From assembly GCF_002266425.1 (NCBI RefSeq), contig NZ_NPMN01000007.1:1-64000 (forward strand): a stretch of DNA of 64,000 nt. The letters are read 5' to 3'. Shown here in pieces: positions 57,501 through 64,000 of the stretch (positions are counted from its first letter, which is position 1; the number at the start of each line of letters is the position of its first letter). The DNA comes from Tissierella sp. P1 (lineage in GTDB: Bacteria; Bacillota; Clostridia; Tissierellales; Tissierellaceae). A program made the position numbers and the translations under genes. The notes beneath the pieces are model-generated. The model saw nothing but the letters and a program-made list of their open reading frames with translations, did no database searches and was not told the DNA's origin.

Positions 57501-58122
57501 AGAACTAGGTACAGTTAATTTAAGTTCCATAGAGGAATATAAAAATTTGAAAGAAAGACTGGATTTTATTTTAAATCAACAAAAAGACTTAATTAATGCA
57601 AAAGAAAATCTAAAAGAAGTAATTAAGGATATAGAAAATAAAATGAAAAATCAATTCCTTATAAATTTTAATGAAATAAATACTAACTTTCAAGAAATAT
57701 TCAAGATTTTATTTAATGGAGGACAAGCAGAGTTAATTATAGAAAATAATGAAGATATTTTAAATTCTGGAATTGAAATTAAAATACAACCTCCAGGAAA
57801 GAAACTTCAAAGTTTGACTTTATTATCTGGTGGAGAGAAATCTTTAACTGCAGTAGCACTTTTATTTGCAATATTAAAATTGAAACCTTCTCCCTTCTGT
57901 ATTCTAGATGAAATAGATGCTGCTCTTGACGAAGCTAATATTAGCAGATATACTAACTATTTAAAAACTTTTTGCGATGATACTCAGTTTGTTCTTATTA
58001 CTCATAGAAAAACAACTATGGAGATAGCAGATATATTATATGGTGTAGCTATGGAAGAGGAAGGAATATCCAAACTAATATCGGTTAAACTAAAAGATAA
58101 TGTAGATGAAATAGCAAGTTAG
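54546..58122 (+). CDS. smc: Chromosome segregation ATPase Smc, two frameshifts
   Basis: TTG 54546 (MRLKKVEIQGFKSFADKTEI) follows AGAGGTG. Walker A GPNGSGKSNISDAIRW lies near residue 32, with GQGRIEEILSNRPEDRR after it. Two coiled-coil arms flank a hinge (about 500-660). The C-terminal head has LSGGEKSLTAVALLFAIL and CILDEIDAALDEANI. The frame breaks at the six-A run 55211-55216 and again at the seven-A run 55246-55252. One A added to each restores KKLEINLFIKDIKKINTQIEE and a 1192-aa protein. Essential gene, so sequencing errors are likely. Confidence 0.92.
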
Positions 58123-58132
58123 GGGGAATAAA

Positions 58133-59416
58133 ATGTTTAAGTGGTTTAAGAAACTTAGTAAAAAAAATGAAGAATTAAATGAAGATGAAAAAATTATTGA
58201 AACAAATGAAGAAGAATTCCTTGAGGAAAAAATTGAGGAGTTGATTGAAGAAGAAATAGATCAGTTAGAAGAACAAGAAGAAATTATAGAAGATATGGAA
58301 GAATCTGTGGAAGAAACTATAGAGGATTTTCAAACAGAGTTAGTGGAAGAATCTTTAGAGTTTGAAGAACATGAATTTGAAGATGAAGAGATTATAGAAG
58401 AAAATTTAGAAGAGTTACCTATAGATGCGGAAGAGGAAATTGAAAATTTCCAGCAATCTCTACCTGAAGAGGCTGAAGAAGAAAAAAATACTAAAAAGAA
58501 AATTGGATTTTTTGAAAAACTCATGAATGGACTAACTAAGACCAGAGATGATATCTCCAATAAGATTGACGGAATTTTAAAGTCCTATAAGAAAATAGAT
58601 GAAGAGCTTTTTGATGATCTAGAAGAAGTATTAGTTACTGCTGACGTAGGTGTAAACACCACTATGGAACTTATAGATAGGTTAAGGACTAGAGTTAAGG
58701 AAGAAAAGGTAACTGAGCCAGAAGAAGTAAAAGAACTTCTCAAAGATGAAATTAGAAAACTTATGTTAGAGTCAGTTTCTGATAATGAGTTAAACATAGA
58801 GCCTTCACCTGCATTAATTTTGGTTGTAGGCGTAAATGGTGTTGGTAAAACTACTACAATTGGAAAGCTTTCTAATAATTATAAAAAACAAGGTAAAAGG
58901 GTTTTAATAGCTGCAGGAGATACTTTTAGAGCCGCCGCTATTGAGCAATTAGAAGAATGGGGTAATAGAGCTGGGGTCGAAGTTATAGCTCATAGTGAAG
59001 GTGCAGACCCAGCAGCAGTTATTTATGATGGTATCCAAGCTGCTAAAGCAAGAAAAACTGATATATTAATTTGTGATACAGCTGGTAGACTTCATAATAA
59101 ATCTAATCTTATGAATGAATTAAATAAGATATTTAGAGTTGCAGAAAGAGAATATGGGGATGCTACTAAAGAAGTGTTGCTAGTATTAGATGCTACAACT
59201 GGACAAAATGCTATAAACCAAGCAAAGGTATTTAAAGAAGTAGCAAATATCACGGGTGTTGCACTTACTAAACTAGATGGAACAGCAAAAGGTGGCGTTA
59301 TCATAGCTTTACAAGCAGAGCTAAAAATACCTGTTAAACTAGTAGGTGTGGGAGAAGGAATCGAAGATTTACAGCCTTTTATTGTGGAAGATTTTGTAGA
59401 AGCAATATTTCACTAA
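58133..59416 (+). CDS. ftsY: Signal recognition particle receptor FtsY
   Basis: The NG GTPase domain spans about 130-427: GVNGVGKTTTIGKLS, DTFRAAAIEQL, DTAGRLHNKSNLM and TKLDGTAKGG. It is preceded by an unusually acidic N-terminal region of about 100 residues (EEEIDQLEEQEEIIEDMEES), which probably substitutes for the membrane-interacting A domain. 427 aa. Operonic with smc (10-bp gap). Confidence 0.96.
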   Translation: MFKWFKKLSKKNEELNEDEKIIETNEEEFLEEKIEELIEEEIDQLEEQEEIIEDMEESVEETIEDFQTELVEESLEFEEHEFEDEEIIEENLEELPIDAEEEIENFQQSLPEEAEEEKNTKKKIGFFEKLMNGLTKTRDDISNKIDGILKSYKKIDEELFDDLEEVLVTADVGVNTTMELIDRLRTRVKEEKVTEPEEVKELLKDEIRKLMLESVSDNELNIEPSPALILVVGVNGVGKTTTIGKLSNNYKKQGKRVLIAAGDTFRAAAIEQLEEWGNRAGVEVIAHSEGADPAAVIYDGIQAAKARKTDILICDTAGRLHNKSNLMNELNKIFRVAEREYGDATKEVLLVLDATTGQNAINQAKVFKEVANITGVALTKLDGTAKGGVIIALQAELKIPVKLVGVGEGIEDLQPFIVEDFVEAIFH

Positions 59417-59422
59417 TAATCA

Positions 59423-59487
59423 TTGACAAAAGAGAAATTATATACTAGAATAATACTGTCAAGTAAAACACTTGACAGTATTATTTA
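59423..59487 (+). promoter_or_regulatory. Promoter and 15-bp palindrome before ylxM
   Basis: TTGACA (59423-59428) and TAGAAT (59446-59451), 17 bp apart, lead into AATAATACTGTCAAG-TAAAACA-CTTGACAGTATTATT, a 15-bp perfect inverted repeat starting at about 59451. The predicted transcription start falls inside it. It lacks a T tract, so an operator, attenuator or 5' stabilising stem is as likely as a terminator for ftsY. Confidence 0.6.
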
Positions 59488-59499
59488 GTTGGTGATATA

Positions 59500-59883
59500 A
59501 TGGTTGAGAAACTTGTAGAGATAGGTACTTTATTTGATTTTTACGGGAAACTACTTAGTGAAAAACAATATTTAGTAGTGGAATTATATTATATTCACGA
59601 TTTATCCTTAGCTGAAATCGGAGATGAACTTAGTGTTACTAGGCAGGGTGTATTTGATCTTTTAAGGAGAGCAGAGCAAAAGCTATATCAGCATGAAGAA
59701 AATTTGGGATTGGTAAGGAAATTTTATAGCAGCCATGAAGAGATTAAAAACATAATAAATATTTCGGAAGAAATAATAAAAATTGCGAAGGCAGAGGATA
59801 ATGATGAAATTCAAGAAAAAGCTATGACTATTAATGAAATCGGTAAAAAAATATTAGATAATAGTCGGGAGGTTGTTGATTGA
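59500..59883 (+). CDS. ylxM: YlxM, SRP-associated HTH protein
   Basis: 127 aa. The sigma-region-4-like HTH LSEKQYLVVELYYIHDLSLAEIGDELSVTRQGVFDLLRRAEQKL is the YlxM hallmark. The C-terminal extension is helical. It is coupled with ffh (stop TGA overlaps the ffh ATG). YlxM stimulates SRP GTPase in streptococci. Confidence 0.94.
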   Translation: MVEKLVEIGTLFDFYGKLLSEKQYLVVELYYIHDLSLAEIGDELSVTRQGVFDLLRRAEQKLYQHEENLGLVRKFYSSHEEIKNIINISEEIIKIAKAEDNDEIQEKAMTINEIGKKILDNSREVVD

Positions 59884-61223
59884 TGGTATTTGAATCTTTG
59901 TCAGAAAAGCTTCAAAATGCTTTAGGAAAATTAAAAGGAAAAGGTAAACTTTCAGAAAAAGATGTAGACTTGGCTATGAGAGAAGTAAGATTAGCTTTAT
60001 TAGAGGCTGATGTTAACTTTAAAGTAGTAAAGGATTTTATTAAAACAGTCAAGGAAAGAGCTATTGGTTCTGAAGTAATGGAAAGCTTAACTCCTGGACA
60101 ACAAGTTATTAAAATAGTAAATGAAGAATTAACTAATCTTATGGGTAAGAGCGAAGCTAAGCTAAATTTCTCTTCGACTCCACCTACAGTAATTCTTATG
60201 TGTGGTTTGCAGGGTGCTGGTAAAACAACTACTACTGGTAAATTAGCTTTTAATTTAAAAAAACAAAATAAAAGACCTTTGTTAGTGGCTTGTGATATCT
60301 ATAGACCTGCTGCTATTAAACAGCTTGAAGTTGTAGGGGAAAAAGTAGGTGCTCCAGTTTTTACTATGGGAGATAAGATAAATCCTGTAGATATAGCTAA
60401 AGCCGCCTTAGAACATGGAAAAAAACATGGTAATGATGTCATTATTATAGATACTGCAGGAAGACTTCATATTGATGAAGAATTAATGATTGAGATAAAA
60501 AACATTCATGAAGCGGTAAAGCCAAATGAAGTACTTTTAGTACTAGATGCTATGACTGGTCAGGATGCAGTTAATGTTGCTGATTCTTTCAATCAGAGAT
60601 TAGGTATTACAGGAGTTATACTTACTAAGCTGGATGGTGACGCCAGAGGTGGTGCTGCATTATCCATAAGAGCTGTAACAGAAAAACCTATAAAGTTTGC
60701 GGCTATGGGAGAAAAATTTGATCAATTAGAACCATTTCATCCAGATAGAATGGCATCAAGAATACTTGGAATGGGTGATGTACTTAGTCTTATTGAGAAA
60801 GCACAGGCCAATATAGATGCTAAGAAGGCAATGGAGTTGGAGCAAAAAATTAGAAGCCAGCAATTTTCTTTCGACGATTTTTTAGACCAGCTAGATCAGA
60901 TGAAGAATTTAGGACCTATTGACCAATTATTAGGTATGATTCCAGGAATGAATTCTAAGGCTTTAAAAGGTTTAGATGTAAATGAAAAAGATATTAATAG
61001 AATCAAAGCTATAATTCAGTCTATGACTAAGAAGGAAAAAGATAATCCTGACATAATAGACAGTAGTAGAAGAAAGAGAATTGCCCAAGGTAGTGGTACT
61101 ACCGTCCAAGATGTAAATAAGATACTAAAACAATTTAAAGAAACAAAAAAAATGATGAAAAGATTTACAGATATGGAAAAAACCATGAAGAAAAAAGGGA
61201 AATTTGGATTCCCCTTTTTCTAA
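59883..61223 (+). CDS. ffh: Signal recognition particle protein Ffh
   Basis: NG domain with GLQGAGKTTTTGKLA (about residue 106), DIYRPAAIKQL, DTAGRLHIDEELM and TKLDGDARGG. A Met-rich M domain from about 300 (MIPGMNSKAL, RKRIAQGSGTTVQDVNKILKQF) binds SRP RNA and signal peptides. ATG 59883 is chosen; the TTG at 59880 is also in frame. 446 aa. Confidence 0.97.
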   Translation: MVFESLSEKLQNALGKLKGKGKLSEKDVDLAMREVRLALLEADVNFKVVKDFIKTVKERAIGSEVMESLTPGQQVIKIVNEELTNLMGKSEAKLNFSSTPPTVILMCGLQGAGKTTTTGKLAFNLKKQNKRPLLVACDIYRPAAIKQLEVVGEKVGAPVFTMGDKINPVDIAKAALEHGKKHGNDVIIIDTAGRLHIDEELMIEIKNIHEAVKPNEVLLVLDAMTGQDAVNVADSFNQRLGITGVILTKLDGDARGGAALSIRAVTEKPIKFAAMGEKFDQLEPFHPDRMASRILGMGDVLSLIEKAQANIDAKKAMELEQKIRSQQFSFDDFLDQLDQMKNLGPIDQLLGMIPGMNSKALKGLDVNEKDINRIKAIIQSMTKKEKDNPDIIDSSRRKRIAQGSGTTVQDVNKILKQFKETKKMMKRFTDMEKTMKKKGKFGFPFF

Positions 61224-61256
61224 ATAGATAGTTAAATTTATAAGGAGGTGAAAATA

Positions 61257-61514
61257 GTGGCTGTTAAAATTAGATTAAGAAGAATGGGAGCTAAAAAAAG
61301 TCCTTTCTATAGAATAGTTGTTGCTGATTCTCGTGCTTCAAGAGATGGAAGATTTATTGAAGAAATTGGCTATTATAATCCATTAACTGAGCCTAAGACA
61401 GTTAAAATAGATAATGAAAAAGCAATTAACTGGATGAAAAATGGAGCAAAACCAACTGATACTGTAGATAGACTATTTAAGGAAAATGGTCTATATGAGA
61501 AGGAAACTGAATAA
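61257..61514 (+). CDS. rpsP: 30S ribosomal protein S16
   Basis: 85 aa: [26 protein letters not shown], with [15 protein letters not shown] 61257 follows AAGGAGGTG with 6-7 nt spacing; the earlier GTG overlaps that site. First gene of rpsP-khpA-rimM-trmD-rplS. Confidence 0.96.
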   Translation: MAVKIRLRRMGAKKSPFYRIVVADSRASRDGRFIEEIGYYNPLTEPKTVKIDNEKAINWMKNGAKPTDTVDRLFKENGLYEKETE

Positions 61515-61547
61515 TTACTTAGGGATAGTATCTAGGAGGTGCTAGAA

Positions 61548-61778
61548 ATGGGAGAATTAGTAGAATTTATTGCAAAATCTCTTGTGGAGAATCCAGATGA
61601 AGTGGTAGTCAATGAGATAGAAGGAAGTCAATCTATCATTATTGAACTTAAAGTCCACCCTGAAGATATGGGTAAAGTAATAGGTAAGCAAGGTAGAATT
61701 GCAAAGGCCATTAGAACTGTGGTTAAAGCAGCTGCTATTAAAGATAACAAAAGAGTTGTTGTTGAAATTATTCAGTAA
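61548..61778 (+). CDS. khpA: KH-domain RNA-binding protein KhpA
   Basis: 76 aa with the KH motif VIGKQGRIAKAIRTVVKAAA. ATG 61548 follows AGGAGGTG. Between rpsP and rimM, as usual. KhpA pairs with KhpB (Jag) as a global RNA binder. Confidence 0.94.
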   Translation: MGELVEFIAKSLVENPDEVVVNEIEGSQSIIIELKVHPEDMGKVIGKQGRIAKAIRTVVKAAAIKDNKRVVVEIIQ

Positions 61779-61803
61779 GGGATTAGAGGACCTAATCCCT
61801 TTA
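61777..61803 (+). terminator. Hairpin between khpA and rimM
   Basis: AAGGGATTAG/CTAATCCCTT perfect 10-bp stem without a proper T run. It may only attenuate. Confidence 0.5.
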
Positions 61804-61825
61804 AATAATAAAGATAGGTGAAAAA

Positions 61826-62329
61826 ATGGATTATACAATAATTGGAAAGATAATTAGTACCCATGGAATTAAAGGAGAAGTAAAAGTTTATCCAATGACT
61901 GATAACCTTGATAGGTTTGATTATTTGAAAACTGCATATATTGGTGATAAAAAAATCAAAGTAGAATTAGAGAAAGTTAAATATCATAAAAATTTAGCTA
62001 TATTAAAATTTAAAGAATTCAATGATATTAATGAAATAATTCCATTCAAGGATAGTTTTATCTATGTTGATGAAGAGGGAAAAATTATTTTGCCTGAGAA
62101 CCATTTTTTTATTTATGATTTATTAGCCTCTCAAGTTTTCGATACAAAATCTAATTTGATTGGCACCATAGTAGATGTTTTACAAGGGGCTAGTAATGAT
62201 ATCTACGTAATTAAAGATATTGAAAAAGATAAAGAATATCTTATCCCTGCTGTGAAACAATTTGTAGTTGATGTTAATCCAGTTGACAAGAAAATAGTTA
62301 TTGATCCTATTGAAGGAATGATAGAATGA
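61826..62329 (+). CDS. rimM: 16S rRNA processing protein RimM
   Basis: IIGKIISTHGIKGEVKVYPMTDN at the N-terminus and a PRC-barrel C-terminal domain (YLIPAVKQFVVDVNPVDKKIVID). 167 aa. Its stop overlaps the trmD start by 4 bp (ATGA). Confidence 0.95.
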   Translation: MDYTIIGKIISTHGIKGEVKVYPMTDNLDRFDYLKTAYIGDKKIKVELEKVKYHKNLAILKFKEFNDINEIIPFKDSFIYVDEEGKIILPENHFFIYDLLASQVFDTKSNLIGTIVDVLQGASNDIYVIKDIEKDKEYLIPAVKQFVVDVNPVDKKIVIDPIEGMIE

Positions 62330-63057
62330 AGATAGACATTCTAACACTGTTTCCAGAGTTTTTTTCTCCACTAATAAGTTGGAGTATAATAGGCAGAGCT
62401 TATGAGGATAATAAAATTGCAATAAATAGTATAAATATTAGAGATTTTTCCCAAAATAAGCATAGAAAGGTAGATGATTATCCTTTTGGAGGAGGCTCAG
62501 GTATGGTCATGAAGCCAGAGCCAATTTTTGATGCTATTAGTAGTGTAAAAAATAAAAACTCTAGGGTAATTTATCTATCACCTCAAGGTAAGAAATTTAA
62601 TCAAGAACTAGCAAATGAATTGTCGAAAGAAGAGCATTTAATTCTACTATGTGGACATTATGAGGGTATAGATAATAGGGTTATTGAACATTATGTAGAT
62701 GAAGAAATATCAATTGGTGATTTTGTATTGACAGGCGGAGAAATCCCTGCAATGTTAATCATTGATGCTGTTGTAAGACTATTACCAGGTGTACTTCGTT
62801 CAGATGAATCTTTTATAGATGAATCTCATTATAATGGGTTATTAGAATATCCTCAATATACTAGACCTAGAGAGTTTAAAGGACATTTTGTGCCTGATGT
62901 ACTACTATCTGGTAATCATCAAAAGATAGAGACATGGAGAAAAGAGGAGGCTTTAAAAGCTACTTTGTTAAAAAGACCTGATTTACTTGAAAAGAAAACT
63001 TTATCAAAGGAAGAAGTAGTTATTCTATCAAAAATAAAAAAAGATTTAGAACTATAA
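62326..63057 (+). CDS. trmD: tRNA (guanine37-N1)-methyltransferase TrmD
   Basis: SPOUT knot methyltransferase: MKIDILTLFPEFFSP, YPFGGGSGMVMKPEP, YLSPQGKKFNQ, CGHYEGIDNRVIEHYVDEEISIGDFVLTGGE. 243 aa. Operonic with rimM; rplS then has its own promoter. Confidence 0.97.
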   Translation: MKIDILTLFPEFFSPLISWSIIGRAYEDNKIAINSINIRDFSQNKHRKVDDYPFGGGSGMVMKPEPIFDAISSVKNKNSRVIYLSPQGKKFNQELANELSKEEHLILLCGHYEGIDNRVIEHYVDEEISIGDFVLTGGEIPAMLIIDAVVRLLPGVLRSDESFIDESHYNGLLEYPQYTRPREFKGHFVPDVLLSGNHQKIETWRKEEALKATLLKRPDLLEKKTLSKEEVVILSKIKKDLEL

Positions 63058-63062
63058 ATTAG

Positions 63063-63091
63063 TTGTAATTAAATCACGCATATGCTATAAT
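63063..63091 (+). promoter_or_regulatory. rplS promoter
   Basis: TTGTAA and TATAAT separated by 17 bp, just after trmD. Confidence 0.7.
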
Positions 63092-63160
63092 ACCTAGCGT
63101 ATGGAATTACGGATGGTCCTCTACCATTGGGGTAAGAACATCTAAGGAGAAGGGAGGTCT
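63092..63160 (+). promoter_or_regulatory. L19 (rplS) leader RNA
   Basis: The roughly 70-nt leader contains CCTAGCGTATGGAATTACGG, GATGGTCC, TACCATTGGGGTAAGAACATC and the GGGAGGT site. It has the position and look of the Firmicute L19 leader, through which L19 is thought to repress its own synthesis. The fold was not computed. Confidence 0.6.
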
Positions 63161-63165
63161 ATACA

Positions 63166-63513
63166 GTGGATATAATTAAAATGTTAGAAGATGAACAATT
63201 AAGAAATGATTTACCAAGTTTTAATGTAGGAGATACTGTTCAAGTTCATTACAAAGTTGTTGAAGGAACTCGTGAGAGAATCCAAGTATATGAAGGTACA
63301 GTAATTAAAATTCAAGGTGGCGGAGCAAGAAAGACATTTACAGTAAGAAGATTATCTTATGGTGTAGGTGTAGAAAGAACTTTCCCTATACACTCTCCAA
63401 GAATTGAGAAATTAGTTGTTACTAGAAGGGGTAAAGTAAGAAGAGCTAAACTTTACTATCTAAGAGATAGACAAGGTAAAGCTGCTAAGGTTAAGGAAAA
63501 AAGAATTTACTAA
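63166..63513 (+). CDS. rplS: 50S ribosomal protein L19
   Basis: 115 aa: [50 protein letters not shown] and [22 protein letters not shown] start at 63166 after GGGAGGT. Confidence 0.97.
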   Translation: MDIIKMLEDEQLRNDLPSFNVGDTVQVHYKVVEGTRERIQVYEGTVIKIQGGGARKTFTVRRLSYGVGVERTFPIHSPRIEKLVVTRRGKVRRAKLYYLRDRQGKAAKVKEKRIY

Positions 63514-63516
63514 TTT

Positions 63517-63542
63517 ATTGGGACTATATAGTCCCAATTTTA
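63517..63542 (+). terminator. Terminator after rplS
   Basis: ATTGGGAC/GTCCCAAT stem with a TATATA loop and a T-rich tail. rbgA follows 20 bp on. Confidence 0.75.
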
Positions 63543-63558
63543 TTTAGGTGGTGAAATC

Positions 63559-64000
63559 ATGAATATTAACTGGTATCCAGGGCATATGAAGAAAACAAGA
63601 GAATCCATACAAAAATCTCTTACAATGGTAGATATTGTTTTTGAATTAATTGATGCTAGAATACCCGCAAGTAGTCAGAATCCTGTTATAGATTCAATAG
63701 TTGGAGAAAAGCCTAGAGTAATTATATTGAATAAATCAGATTTAGCTAACTCCCATGGAAATAAGATATGGCAAGAATATTTTTTGAAAAAAAACATCTC
63801 TTCAGTCTGTCTAGATGCATTAAGTGGGAAAGGCATAGATAGATTGCTAGAAATTTCTTATAGTCTTACAGATGAAAAAAGAAAAGCCTATGAGAAGCGT
63901 GGTGTAATAAGTAGACCCACAAGAGCTATGATTTTAGGAATACCAAATGTAGGAAAATCAACTTTAATCAATTCCCTTTCCGGCAGAAAAGGAGCAAAAA
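63559..64000 (+). CDS. rbgA: Ribosome biogenesis GTPase RbgA (YlqF), truncated by window end
   Basis: MNINWYPGHMKKTRESIQKS opens the frame after TTAGGTGG. DIVFELIDARIPASSQNP, LNKSDLA (G4) and then [16 protein letters not shown] (G1) show the circularly permuted order. RbgA completes 50S assembly. 147 codons are present; the rest lies beyond 64000. Confidence 0.96.
   Translation, partial: MNINWYPGHMKKTRESIQKSLTMVDIVFELIDARIPASSQNPVIDSIVGEKPRVIILNKSDLANSHGNKIWQEYFLKKNISSVCLDALSGKGIDRLLEISYSLTDEKRKAYEKRGVISRPTRAMILGIPNVGKSTLINSLSGRKGAK

Overview
The window is a very AT-rich, low-GC chromosomal segment from a spore-forming Gram-positive anaerobe. SpoIVA, YlbJ, a Spo0E-like protein and the clostridial order of the fmt-rsmB-rlmN-stp-prkC-rsgA-rpe and yceD-rpmF-plsX-acpP-rnc-smc-ftsY-ffh blocks point to Clostridia in the wide sense. 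A member of Tissierellia/Tissierellales is my best guess, but this is inference from gene order and protein style, not a database result. Nearly all genes are on the + strand, with strong AGGAGG-type ribosome binding sites and frequent TTG/GTG starts.

Layout. 1-5993: DUF512 radical-SAM protein, der, plsY, gpsA, spoIVA. 5995-10760: a decayed prophage-like island: a small membrane protein, an ImmA-like peptidase and its XRE repressor on the - strand, an array of operator-like repeats, a sigma-like late regulator, XhlA, a broken endolysin, an LLH holin, a Spo0E-like gene, and a LexA DNA-binding-domain-only gene under a consensus SOS box. The island ends near a tRNA-Pro(GGG). 11200-19353: membrane proteins, yggS, sepF, yggT, ylmH, divIVA (a division cluster), a DAHP synthase, a DksA-like protein, lspA, a RluD-type pseudouridine synthase, pyrR. 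19366-21141: rqcH on the - strand. 21322-30611: yicC, remA, gmk, rpoZ, coaBC, priA, def, fmt, yugP-like, rsmB. 30611-33080: a second inserted island (nonsense-riddled amidase, unknown secreted protein, complete IS200-type element) splitting rsmB from rlmN. 33252-40107: rlmN, stp, prkC, rsgA, rpe, TPP-riboswitch-controlled thiT, thiN. 40194-50331: small membrane protein, rpmB, yloU, yloV/fakA-like, recG, rsmD, coaD, ylbJ, tmcAL, ackA. 50398-64000: yceD, rpmF, plsX, acpP, rnc, a radical SAM gene, smc, ftsY, ylxM, ffh, rpsP, khpA, rimM, trmD, rplS with a leader RNA, and the start of rbgA.

Functionally the window is dominated by translation (modification GTPases, rRNA/tRNA methyltransferases, ribosomal proteins, SRP), envelope lipid synthesis (plsY, plsX, acpP, gpsA), cell division and sporulation. 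Two features stand out. First, an approximately 157-bp three-hairpin element occurs twice, directly 5' of thiN and of smc, with compensatory base-pair changes in two stems. It looks like a conserved structured RNA or leader that I do not recognise. Second, at least seven single-base indels, mostly in short homopolymers, break highly conserved genes (DUF512, gpsA, lspA, priA, coaD, smc twice). These look like sequencing/assembly errors rather than biology, and I annotate those genes as single loci.
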